Below are positions 49,777-60,052 of a DNA stretch of 64,000 nt, piece after piece. The stretch is taken from positions 18,957,760 to 19,021,759 of the forward strand of contig CM055191.1 in NCBI GenBank assembly GCA_029224185.1. Reading direction: 5' to 3'. Position numbers and translations under genes: made by a program. The DNA comes from Karalla daura. Lineage: Eukaryota > Chordata > Actinopteri > Chaetodontiformes > Leiognathidae. The notes below the pieces were generated by a model. That model was not told the DNA's origin and did not search any database. It saw nothing but the letters and a program-made list of their open reading frames with translations. Position 1 is the first letter of the stretch. Each line of letters begins with the position of its first letter.

Positions 49777-52410
49777 ACAGACTCCCCAGGTGATACCTCT
49801 GACTCTGCCTGATGTGGTGTGAGGTAATGCTTCTAGGAAAGGATGGACAAGTTTAAAAGGGAGGGATGGGGTTGTCTGGGGTGTGAGAAAGCAAAAGAGA
49901 GACCCTGGAGGAAGAGTGTGCGGCAGCTGTGTGTCTTACATGTGTTGTTGTGTTTGCTGCCAGACAACCAAGGAGCTCCCCCAATGAATCCATCATCAGG
50001 CTGTTTCAACTCAGACACTCCCAGTGAAACCAGAACATGAAGCAAGACTTAGATATTAAGTTGCCCTCCTGTTTTCAACAAGACATTGTTCAATCGTCTG
50101 AAAAACACCAGAGCAGAAATTGGCCATGTGGCAGCAGTAGTAGCCACAGTAGTCTTTGAAAAACTCCATCCAGTTTTACTCATTCCACACACCTCTTGGA
50201 CCTGAGGATCCTAACACAGAAAGGCAACTTTACTTGGACCCAGCAGAAACCTTATCTGTGAATCAGTCCCGATCTGGCGGATATGTGGAGGGAAATGTCA
50301 GAACCTGAGTGACAAGGATTAGTCAAGCTAGTCTAAAGGAATGCCACCGCACATGCCATCCATCTGGGATGCAGTGTCACCACAGCTAAAGCTGCAGAGT
50401 GGAGCAGTCATCAGAAAAAATGAATTTGTCTTTGCATAAGTTTCGGCACAAAAGACCTAAGACGTAGGAGTAACGTTGTGGGTCACTAATATTTACACAC
50501 TCTTTACACTAAATGAAAGCCAAAGTTTTCCTTATTCCCAGAAATCAGTCCCAGATCAGTCCCTCATATTAAAGTCAAACATCCTCTTAACAATAGATGT
50601 TCACAAGGCCAGATTGAACCCACCTATCTGGATGAGGTTTACATCAAGATAAGAATCATAATTCTAATAATCCATAATTGTTCAAGTTTGATCACATTTA
50701 TTGCAATACATCCTGAGCGTAACCCACAAAAAACACAGTTTTCAGGCAATAATGTCATAATCCAGTTTTTCCCATTTATGGGAGAATATTGTTATTTCAA
50801 GTAGCTGACGTATTATGGTAAATAAACTGGTTCTTAAACAGCACTTTTATTCTTTGTAACCACTCAAAGCACATCACAGACACAGGTCTGATTCACTCCC
50901 ATTCAAACACTGCTGGATTCCTGCTTTGAACCACAATTTGGCATTTTCTTTAACCAGAAACAGCCACTGCCTCTCTTGCCCAAACCATGGGATTCATAAT
51001 CATACAACAACCATAACAAATTCTGGGTTCATCTTTTCATCATTCCAACAATAATCACAAACTCTGATTTGATTTAAATAAATCTTTAATTCACCAAAAC
51101 TGTGCGGGCGTGGATACATGTCAAACAGAGCGGAAAACCAGCTTGTGGAGGAGAGAAACTCTCCAATCGAACTCATTCTCATCAAACATTGTTTGACACA
51201 GTTTGTTGCATTTGCATGTATATATTATTATCTTATTGAAATATCATTCAAACTAGCATGAAGAGACACCAGGCTAGCTGACATTAGGGGTTATTTTCAG
51301 GTTAGCAGCATCCCTTAAAACGACTGTGTATGTCCCTGTGGTTCTGTGTTTACACAGTGAGGTGATGCAGTTTGGAGCAGCTGCGACCTCACAGCCTGAG
51401 ACAGCTTCTGGTACAATAATGAAATGGAGACTGCAGCATGGGCACACACACACATATCACAGAGAAACAACATAAAAAGCTTTTTTGCATAAATGATGAT
51501 GCCTCACAGAGTCTACAATGGGTGGGAACATGTCAGAGATGTTCTTTTTGCCACTGGACTGCTGGCAGGACCAGTCAAGTTCATTAGGCTTTAAGCTGAG
51601 ATGGATGCATATTTCAATGACTGCAGACATACAATACCTTATGTATTGATATAGCACTTGACAATCAATGGAGAGGCAACAGTGATACATACGGCCTGAC
51701 CAAAGTTCCCAGTCACTGAATTGGCACATGCAATGGTGTTCTGGTTCAACTTTCAGCTGTGAGCTGAAGTAGAAAGTAACTGGCCACTAGATTTGAATCA
51801 AAAAGAATCAGGAAACATAAAAGTCTGTGTGTGTGTGTACTGAAATGTGTTGCTTGAACTATCTTGATTATCCAGCAACACGACAAGTCCACACAGAGGA
51901 TGAATAATGAAACTGTGGCCAACTTATTGAAAAAAGATTACCTTAACTCAAATCAGAGTAGACGGTGTACAGTGTACTCCACCCATATCCAATGTTGGTG
52001 TGTTGGGGTGGAGAAGATTCACGCACCGGTGACTGCATGAGTTTTACAACAGTCTCTCAAGGTATTTAAATATATACACAGCTTGTATAGTTACTAATGT
52101 TAACACGTGACAGAGGTCATGGAGGGAATGGATAGGAAAATTCCAAGATATCAAACAATAACTGCTTTCAACTCATCTGAAGTCTATTTGAAGTCAAATT
52201 GAAACTGGCATCAAGGTCATGTAATTGTGTTTGTATATACTTCATATTAGTTCTTTTTTCTTTATTCCCTGAAACACTATTGCACCATCACCACCTTCTG
52301 GCAAGAGGCTTTACAGTCAGCAAAGACTTGTCAAATGTATCTTGGCTGGTTGCCATGACACTGCATACTGCATACACAAAGACACACATGCATGCGTGTG
52401 CGCGTGCGAA
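49774..52410. other. Intergenic, no gene seen
   Basis: No supportable gene or strong repeat in about 2.6 kb. Confidence 0.5.
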
Positions 52411-52414
52411 CACA

Positions 52415-52460
<46 letters not shown>
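52411..52460. repeat. (CA)n microsatellite
   Basis: About 22 CA units preceded by a cgtgtgcgcgtgcg stretch. Confidence 0.96.
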
Positions 52461-52461
<1 letters not shown>

Positions 52462-52505
52462 CAGCTGTAACTGACTATTGCCAAACTGTAATACATGTGC
52501 AGACT

Positions 52506-52520
52506 GCTCCCTCTGGTGGG
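52506..52520 (-). promoter_or_regulatory. CTCF-like motif
   Basis: gctccctctggtggg on the + strand is cccaccagaggga-gc on the minus strand, close to the vertebrate CTCF core CCACCAGGGGGC. It sits between has2 and the zinc-finger gene. Occupancy cannot be told from sequence. Confidence 0.35.
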
Positions 52521-54334
52521 ATCTGGTCAGGTATAGGTCTGTAGTGTAGTGAGCCAAATGTAGCCACTGATGTATTCTGCCCTTAAGACCATATGTTTAG
52601 AGATGAACATGACCGGGGTAGTAAGGGGCAACTCACTAGAACAGTATATGGACATGAATGTTAATTGAGTTTGATTATGGATTTACTGAGGTCACACTAT
52701 TTGTGGCTGCCAGTTTTGCAGGGGAAATTCTACAGCTTCCAAACGAAAAGAATAATTATTAGAAAACAATGATGCAATGCTATGAGCAAAACCTACTGTG
52801 ACACACAAATAATGGACAGATGTTGTGGTTTATGTTTGAACTGAACCATCAATGAACTGCAAAACTGTTATTTATTTATTTATTTATTTATTCAGTTGTG
52901 TATAGATACTTAAAGGATTAGTATGTAATGTTGAGAGAGAGATCATTTAGAAGACTATGCCAGAAATGAACAGAAAAAATAAGTTAACATGTTCATGATT
53001 CTGTATCTAGGATTTAATTATTATATTATCACTTAAAGATAAGAAATTTGTGGTTTTATTATCATTGGTTGAAATGCAATAATGCTAATGCAATAATTAT
53101 CCTCACCACTGGATGCCACTAAATGGAATGCAGAAAACAAGCTTGAGTGAGTTTTTTAGCTATAAACTCACTAAAAACTCACTGGTTCAGCTACAAAGAG
53201 TAGCCTTCATCCATGCCTCATGAGTCACTGTGGAAGAGTATCAGGAGGCAAAAGAGCTCATCATGATGTTTTTCTTCAATATGTAACGTGGAAAAGCCTT
53301 TGAGAGGAAATACAAAGGAATACTTCTGTCTAAACCATTACTGTATACATGATGTCAAGAAAACAACACATCTGTTTTCCAGCCTTAAAACAAGCAAGCT
53401 GTCAGAGATCAGAACTCCAGGAAACCCCCATTAATAAATTACATAACCAGCCAAAGCATTTGTCATCTTTAGATCACCAGATGGTCACACGCTCATGTAA
53501 TGTTAACTCCATTGTAACTATCACACAGACATTTCCATCCATTTGAAGTTGCATGCCAAATATCCTGACCATGTATGGTACTGAACTGCACTCGTGGAGT
53601 AGATAGATCGATAGAAACTTTATTGATCAGTGTGGCAATATTGAGTAATATGCCCTTTGGCATAATTTCTTCAGTTTTTCCTTAATAAACACATATGTGA
53701 TGTGCATGTGCTGTTTAAGTGCTATGGATATTTGCTCTTCATCATTATCTTCATTTTAACAATTTAAAACATTTCCGGGGGGGGGGGTTATCTGAGATGA
53801 GAGGGGTTAAAGAGCAGACATTTATTTAATTATCTAATTTATTCCCTTATTTTCAGATGAACTGATCTTTTTTTTTTTAAGGAGGTGCAGCCACATTTTA
53901 ATTGCTAGAATATTGATTTTGCCGAGGCTTATAGGAAAGGAAGCTGGACCAATGTCCACCAAAGTCTCCCTCCCTTCCTTTAATAGACAACTAATGGTGA
54001 AAAATGAATGATGAATCCTAATGAAAAATTAGAGGTGAGAAAGAAGGGGGGGTGCAGATTTCCAACCATCCATGTCATATAATTTTGACTGTGATGAATT
54101 AAAGAAAATTATTGCAAAGTAAACTGTGTATTCATTGCAGGAGGTATCATTTATTACCTCCTGACCTGTCAGACTACTTAATCAATTAATGCATGCACAT
54201 TAATCCATCTTCAGTCTTTCCATGAAGTCATGGTTGTCAAGTGGAAGTGGTGATTTATCACAGGCTGACCATTTCAGAAAAAAAAAAATACAGATCCATA
54301 CTTCAAGCCTACTTTAAACAAATAAAGCAATCAA
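52521..54334. other. Intergenic, no gene seen
   Basis: Contains (TTTA)n at about 52,868-52,893, an imperfect inverted repeat at about 53,148-53,182, a 'gatagaaactttattgatca' phrase at about 53,610-53,629 that resembles a common fish transposon terminus, G11 at 53,777-53,787, and a perfect 9-bp inverted repeat at 54,138-54,163. No gene. Confidence 0.5.
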
Positions 54335-54930
54335 AACATCCACCCATCCATTATCTTACACACGTTATACGAACTGGTGTTGTGGGTGTCTGCTGATCTA
54401 CAGTTCACATCCAGTACAGTAGCACAAAAGCAGAGAATACATTCTGCATAGGGTGCCAGTGTTGCCAGATCAGACTGACAGTTTACAACCCAATCGCAAC
54501 TTAAAACCAAACCATTCCAATTAAGTCCTTCCTTAAGTCTTGAAGTTGCAAGAAAACCTTTATATCTGCATCAGATACCCACAGATTAACAGAAGATAAA
54601 TAACCATTTGTCCTGATACGTAAAGTTTTAACAGCTACTGTTAAAATGGGTGCTGTTTCACAATATCAAAAAAATGCCAAGTGTTACCAAAAGAAGCCCA
54701 CATTTCATATCAATTGGGTAGAAAAACACCTAAACTTGCAACTCTGCCTGCTCCAGGGGCAATTTAGATTCTGCAGTTTACCCAAATGAACTGTTTTTTT
54801 AACTGTGGAAATAAAGCAGGCACACATGGGGGGATCATACAAACTCCACACAAAAATGCCCAGAAGCAGGACGTGATCCTGCAGCACTCTTGCTGTGAGC
54901 CAACAGCACTAACCACTGTGCCCTCGCAAT
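54335..54930 (+). mobile_element. SINE-like repeat, copy 7 (long, interrupted)
   Basis: Begins 'atccacccatccattatctt' and ends with 'aaactccacacaaaaatgcc', 'aggacgtgatcctgcagcac', 'tcttgctgtgagccaacagc', 'actaaccactgtgccc', the family's tRNA-like end read backwards. About 250 bases of unrelated or very diverged sequence in the middle suggest an insertion or two merged copies. Confidence 0.6.
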
Positions 54931-56329
54931 CAAAGCACATTTTTCTCATCCCACTCTCCTACTGAGACTTCCTCTATCGTTGGTGGAGATTTGTAGTGCT
55001 GTGCACTTAAATTACAGCAATTCCACATATTGCCATCAGTCTGCAGATTGTGGTCATTGTGATGTGGCAAGCAATGAGTTAATGAAAATGCTTAATCCCC
55101 AATTTCCCTATTTAATTTCTGTTAATTCATGAAGTGAAGACATTTCCTCAATGTGATGCAAAAAATGATAGGTGGGTGAACAGGCGTCGCAGGAAGACAT
55201 GTCTGGAGCAGCCCGAGAAGGAAGCATAGGATTGGCTCTCGATAGACTAAAACTGTGTGGACTTTAAAGTGTATATTGTAGACATGAGTTCTCCACTCCA
55301 CACAAAGCAAAGTGATGTTTACATTCACCTTCCCCATGTGTTACTTGGTGTTGGTCTGAACCCAGGCAGGGGAGCGAGGCTCAACCACCACAATATACTT
55401 ATTACTTTTTTCCCATGAAATGGGAATGCACCACGAGCTGGCTGGTAAGTAGGGACTTTAAACAACAGTGTGAGAGAATGGAAGAAATGATGGCTTTCTG
55501 GCTTTGTGAGCACAGTTTCTGGACTCTGACTTGGCAGTTGGCATAAATGTTGTGACTTGATCAGGATGGCAACACAGGTAGTAGATGAAGATGACGACAT
55601 GGATTTTGGTGACTGGTGGGCTGAAAGACATCCAAACAAAGCAAACATGAGGCAAAATGAGGACATACAAAGGTCTGCCAGCTACAACAACAAAAAAAGC
55701 CCAGGGAAGACGGTTTAGATCAGGCTAACTGGGTTGTTTGTAGGGAAGTGGGGAGGGGGTTCAGTGTTGTTATAGAAATGGTATAGAAATGATGATCGGA
55801 GACAGGAATTTGTTGATGGAAGGCAGAAGTGAAGGAGAGAAAAATGAAGCTTGGTATGTTGAGAGTATTCCCATGAAAGCAAAGTTTGACAGAAAGTGCT
55901 TATAGTCAAGGGAAAGATATTGTCTAGAGTAGGATGCTTTTGTGTTTGGGGGGATAAAATGAAGATAGGTTTGTTTGAATTTCTCAGTCAGGCCTGATGT
56001 TGCATTCTGCACTGTTTTAAAGAGTGCAGAATGTGATAAAGTTGAGGCGAGATGTTGTAATCGTGTTTGCTGCCACAATGTGGCCTATTGGAGTTCAGGC
56101 AAAGTACAATGGAAATTAAACAAAACAGTTCACACAAGTCATTTACTGGGGTAAAGTGAGTACACAAAAAGATGGAAGAAACACACATATTCATTTAAAA
56201 TTCAAGATCACTAGGGGGTCACAGACAGACAGCAGACATGCTGACAGATTTGACCATGGATAACGTGATTTTGTCACTTGTGTCAACTGTGTAGACCAAC
56301 CTTGACTCAAAACAGAGAGCACACAAGAA
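54931..56329. other. Intergenic, no gene seen
   Basis: Minus-strand frames of up to 113 codons at 55.3-56.1 kb show no domain. The sequence is purine-rich on the + strand. Confidence 0.45.
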
Positions 56330-56690
56330 GTGTCATGGAAGCTGAAAAAAAAGTTGGAAAAGAACCATCTATTCCGGGAACAAATTAATAGAGAGCTTGA
56401 GGCCAATAGGGAGATGGGACCCTGGAGAAATGATCATTTCATTAGTGGAATACAAGGAATGCGACAGCAAAAAGAAAATGGTCCGGAATTCAAAGGATTT
56501 ATTAAAGGTTTCAAGAATAAACCAGAAATTCAATATTTTTCAGAAACTCGATTAAGCCAGCATTAGATTTTCCAAATCAGGACTAAGATAGAATGCAGAC
56601 AAATAGTGGAAGGAAGAGAGGTCACAGTATAATCTATGTGAAACAAGAAATAAATAATAGTAAACAAATTAAATGAAAGATTGAAATGTT
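56330..56690 (+). pseudogene. Probable fossil LINE endonuclease fragment
   Basis: The + strand frame from 56,330 reads EFKGFIKGFKNKPEI then FSETRL, resembling the N-terminal apurinic-type endonuclease of non-LTR retrotransposons, where a '(E)FKxFI...KPDIICxQETWL' pattern is typical. The frame stops at 56,564. In the next frame the sequence resumes with PALDFPN and, after a stop, GHSIIYVKQEI, again like the LINE 'LDFxIxGY...GGG...FVKQGI' region. The frameshift and stops show that it is dead. Resemblance is by eye only. Confidence 0.4.
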
Positions 56691-56806
56691 AGAGCAAATT
56701 AAAAAGAGAGGAGAATGTGTCAAAGGTATTGTTGAGGAATTGTAGTTTGAAAATATAATGCCTTGGTGCCACAGTAATTCCTTTGTCGTTACCTTTATTT
56801 TCTAGC

Positions 56807-56830
56807 TAAAAGAGCCCTCTGGCTCTTTTA
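56807..56830. repeat. 10-bp inverted repeat, TAAAAGAGCC/GGCTCTTTTA
   Basis: Perfect arms around a 4-base loop ctct. It recalls a histone mRNA stem-loop only superficially: the orientation of the stem is inverted and no histone gene is nearby. Confidence 0.8.
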
Positions 56831-56844
56831 TTATGTTGATCCCT

Positions 56845-56970
56845 GCACACACACTTCACTCTCACACAATAGTCTCCAACAGACCTTAACATGCACAATT
56901 TAATGACATGGTGTTAATAGCCCACACAGAGGTAAGGTAACAGTAAGTCCACACAGAAGGCCCGGGTGTG
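56845..56970 (+). mobile_element. SINE-like repeat, copy 8 (partial, diverged)
   Basis: Blocks 'cttcactctcaca', 'agtctccaacagaccttaac', 'atgcacaattt' and 'agtccacacagaaggcc' fall in family order. Confidence 0.45.
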
Positions 56971-57099
56971 TTTTTGCTTTATATTCCCAAACTACAATGT
57001 ACATTCTTGTCTTAGTCTTTAGTGCTTTTTGTTTTGATTTGTTCTGATGGCTGTAAAGCCTGACATGCGTTTCCACCGACCACCATCAGGTGAAGAGAA

Positions 57100-57226
57100 C
57101 AGAGGTACCACGTGACCACCGGAGCTGAAGACCGCCTTCTCCTGTGACGCAAGGCTCACGCTACGGTACGCCATTTGTGTCTAGCAGCAAAAAGCGCGGA
57201 CAGTGGAAACATTGTCTTAACAGTAG
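57100..57226 (+). other. Inferred non-coding exon 1 of znf407-like gene
   Basis: The 3' boundary is set by the near-perfect donor AACAGTAG|GTAAGTTT. The 5' boundary is unknown. It is taken as the first exon because it lies in the CpG-rich block and the next acceptor on this strand (59,416) precedes the ATG exon. Confidence 0.45.
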
Positions 57227-57492
57227 GTAAGTTTATCGGTGGGTGAACTGCTTTGACTAGTGCACGCACGAGTTACTCCTGCTAAAATAACCGGCGGACC
57301 TCCTGGGTGGTTTCGGGTGCTGTTTGGCTCGTAGACCGCACTCTTTCCAGGGTGAACGTTAGCCTCCTTTTTGGGCCTCTTTGCTGCCGTCGTTTTCCTT
57401 GCCATAGAGCCACACAGTCCCGCCCTGCTGTGTTCTGAGTGGACGATACTGTCGACAAAGCGATTTGATTGGCTCATTTCATTGTCTCTCAA
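57217..57492 (-). CDS. Antisense open frame in the CpG-rich promoter (doubtful)
   Basis: 91 codons on the minus strand across a CpG-rich promoter, with an internal start at 57,404 reading MARKTTAAKRPKKEA, a basic N-terminus. It could be the first exon of a divergent transcript, but no downstream exon is seen and no family is recognised. CpG-rich DNA often leaves chance open frames. Confidence 0.12.
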   Translation of the reverse strand: MRDNEMSQSNRFVDSIVHSEHSRAGLCGSMARKTTAAKRPKKEANVHPGKSAVYEPNSTRNHPGGPPVILAGVTRACTSQSSSPTDKLTYC

Positions 57493-58611
57493 AATACAAT
57501 TGGGGAAACACGTCGTTAGCTAGCATGTTAGCTGTGGTAGTTAGTGTCGTTATTCTTAACAACTTCCCCAGGTTTGTGTCATAGTGCAGCTGTTGTTTGC
57601 ACCCTGACGACTTCCCACCCAGCAGTGACATATGCTTGATGTTGTCGGTGCAGGTCGACGCTTGATGGTGAAACAGTTTACCTAGTTACAATTAGCAACT
57701 CGGCGTTGTTGCTAAATTGTGCTAGAAGTGTTGTCAAATATTGTGTAACTCGATACAACAGTGTCCTCCGGATTTGTTGTCAGTCCACCGGCTCCATTTT
57801 ACACGACAGTTTCCCACTCGCATGTTTTACACATTGTCCGCCCTGTTGTTGAGATCTCATGCTGACTTCCCGGTGGCAACCACTGACAATTAAGCAACGG
57901 TCATCTCCAATCTCATGTAAACCAGAGAATACAAATCAGCGATGTTGTAGCAAGCATATCTAGCAGATTACCTAAAATCCCAGGTGAATGTGGATCCCTT
58001 GTGTTGATCATGTCCTGCACACTTTATCAAAGTAGACAGTGAGCGGCGGTAGAGAGCGTATTGAGCGCATGTGAAAAGTTGTGCGACCTGAAAAGCCCTC
58101 ATTCACTGCACCGCCAGGATGAGTTTTATTGCATTTATATACACAGAAACTCAAGTTTGTTCCAAGAAGAATGTTGGAACGTGTTGCATACATCTTAATC
58201 CCCGAGTTAAGTGGAATGATACATGGACAGCTTAATTGAACTTTTGGGAGGGTCCCTTTGGGAAATTTTCACACTTTAGTATGCAACTTTGCATAAGAGA
58301 TGTACAGAGATGGCAGCAGTGGTCTCAAAAGGTTAAAATGAATAGTAGTCTGTTTGAAGTCCCAGAGTTAGTAATTAAATATGTTATGAATAATGAGTTC
58401 GTTCCCTGCTTCCCTATCACACACTTTGGGAGTAGATACAGCTGATGTAAGTTCAGGATAGCAGCAGCAGTTCTTCCTACGCAGTGCAAAGGTACTGAGT
58501 GTACAGAACTGCACATCAAACACATTAACACAGTCAAAACAGTAGTAAAACTACTAGCACGAGCTACAAAAACAACAGGATGAATTGATTTGATCTTATC
58601 ACTAAAACATA

Positions 58612-58800
58612 TATCCATTCATCCATTGTTTTACCTGCTTAGTGCCCAATTATGTGGTGGCAGTGTGCAGGAGCACATGCAGGGTCAAGGCAGGGAATAC
58701 ATCCTCAGTGACTCACAAGTCCATCACAGACCACAAACACGTTAAATGATAAATGCTGCCTACGTCCCTTTACCCACTCACCACAAGCGGTTCCACAATT
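58612..58800 (+). mobile_element. SINE-like repeat, copy 9 (partial)
   Basis: 'ttcatccattgttttacctg', 'agggtcaaggcagggaatac', 'cacaagtccatcacaga' and 'ttccacaattcagtaaagtc' follow the family order, without the conserved 'ggagaaaaccca' block. Confidence 0.5.
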
Positions 58801-59257
58801 CAGTAAAGTCGCCTCAAAGTTCATGTGTTCACCACTGAAGAGTAGACGGTTCTCTTTTTTGAGTTGCTTGAACATTTTTGTTTATCACAATTACAGTTTA
58901 AAGTACTGACCACTACTGACAAAATTACTCTTGTATTCCATGAAAAATAAAGTCTCTCAACAGTGTGAGTACCCAAATAATTTTAAACAAAATATACAGA
59001 GAAATGTGTTACAGTCTGCCAGCGTAAAATGAGACAGTGTATCATAGATAAAAGTATGATTCATGATCAATAAATGTTGAATAGAGAATACAGTTCCTGA
59101 TCAGACTGTGGCAATAATTCAGTGTCTAATCAATGGCAGTGACACACTGTTTGTTTGTGCTATACAGTGATAGGAAACTTGTCTCTCTCCGCATCAGTCA
59201 ACCATAGCCATCTTTCAACGCTGGAATATTGGGGTCTAACGATTTAAACTTGGAACC

Positions 59258-59273
59258 ACTAGATGGCGACATT
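59258..59273 (+). promoter_or_regulatory. CTCF-like motif CCACTAGATGGCG
   Basis: Matches the second common form of the CTCF core (CCANNAGRKGGC). It is in intron 1 of the znf407-like gene. Some fish transposons carry this motif, so it may be repeat-derived. Confidence 0.3.
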
Positions 59274-59428
59274 TACTTGCGTTAAGGCAGAGAGCAATCA
59301 CTTTTCAGAATCTTGTTATTGGTATAAAATACACTTTGTCACATAATTCACAGAGATGTGTTACAGTCACTGAGAAATGCCGAATGTAAGTTTTGTGTTT
59401 TTGTTATGCCTTCCAGGTCCTTGATTAA

Positions 59429-59494
59429 ATGCTGATGACATCAATCAACATAGTTATATAATTAGAGGAGAATATGTTATGGAAAAAACATTGA
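59429..59494 (+). promoter_or_regulatory. Two uORFs before the znf407-like start codon
   Basis: uORF1 (59,429-59,461) is ten codons and a stop. uORF2 (59,474-59,494) is six codons and a stop; its ATG lies 5 bases before the main ATG in another frame, so it overlaps the main start. The main ATG has G at -3 and G at +4, a strong context. The arrangement suggests repressed or re-initiation-dependent translation. Confidence 0.55.
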
Positions 59495-60052
59495 TATCAG
59501 AAGAAGACGCTGCTGTGTCTGAAAGTGAGCCCAGCAGGAAGGCGCAGCCAGATGACGTGACAATGGAAGAAACAGAAAAAGACTCCAAGACAGATGCAGA
59601 GCTCCCTGGGGAACTGCAGTCAGACCCTGTACCTGGAAATGCAGATAACCTGTGCACAGTTTGTGGTTTCTCTGCTAAATGTCCAAGATCACTGAAGATT
59701 CATTATGCAAGAAAACATGGAAATCGGTCAAAGACTTCCACCAGAAGTGCAAAGGAAGCTGGACAAAGTGAAAACATTTCTGATGTGAGCTCAGCCGAAC
59801 TACAGCAGGATGTAAATATGGAAACGGACGACAATGGCACAAAAACAAAGAGTTTAGATACAAACCAAACCACATTAGACAAACAGTCAACAGATCAAGA
59901 GGACGGCATCCATACTCAGGAGAGAAGAAGCAAACGAACCCCAAAACCTAAAATGATTCATTCCTGTAACTACTGTGGACAAGAGTTCAGAGACAAGTCC
60001 CCACTAGATGTGCATATCCAGAGATACCACTCCAAACGCACCCCAAATACAT
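59479..60052 (+). CDS. znf407: znf407-like coding exon 1, residues 1-191 plus one base
   Basis: Starts MEKTLISEEDAAVSE, acidic. Finger 1 uses C59, C62, H75, H80; finger 2 uses C163, C166, H179, H184. A lysine/arginine-rich stretch RRSKRTPKPK (149-158) is a likely nuclear localisation signal. It ends ACAT|GTGAGT in phase 1; the frame read past the donor is not coding. The exon itself begins at 59,417 after tgccttccag. Confidence 0.85.

Larger units (their letters stand above)
57060..57700 (+). promoter_or_regulatory. CpG-rich promoter of znf407-like gene
   Basis: CpG dinucleotides are dense here compared with the surrounding AT-rich DNA. A CACGTG E-box lies at about 57,110 and a gccattt element, similar to a YY1 site, at about 57,170. 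No TATA box is seen. This is the pattern of a housekeeping promoter, and it sits just upstream of a strong donor at 57,226/57,227. Confidence 0.6.
57227..59416 (+). other. Intron 1 of znf407-like gene
   Basis: 2.19 kb from GTAAGT to tgccttccag. It contains a SINE-like copy at 58,612 and a CTCF-like motif at about 59,258. Open frames inside lack domains. Confidence 0.5.

Noticed and set aside
56807..56830. Histone-like 3' stem-loop
   Set aside because: The stem sequence is in the wrong order for the histone consensus and there is no histone gene or purine-rich downstream element.
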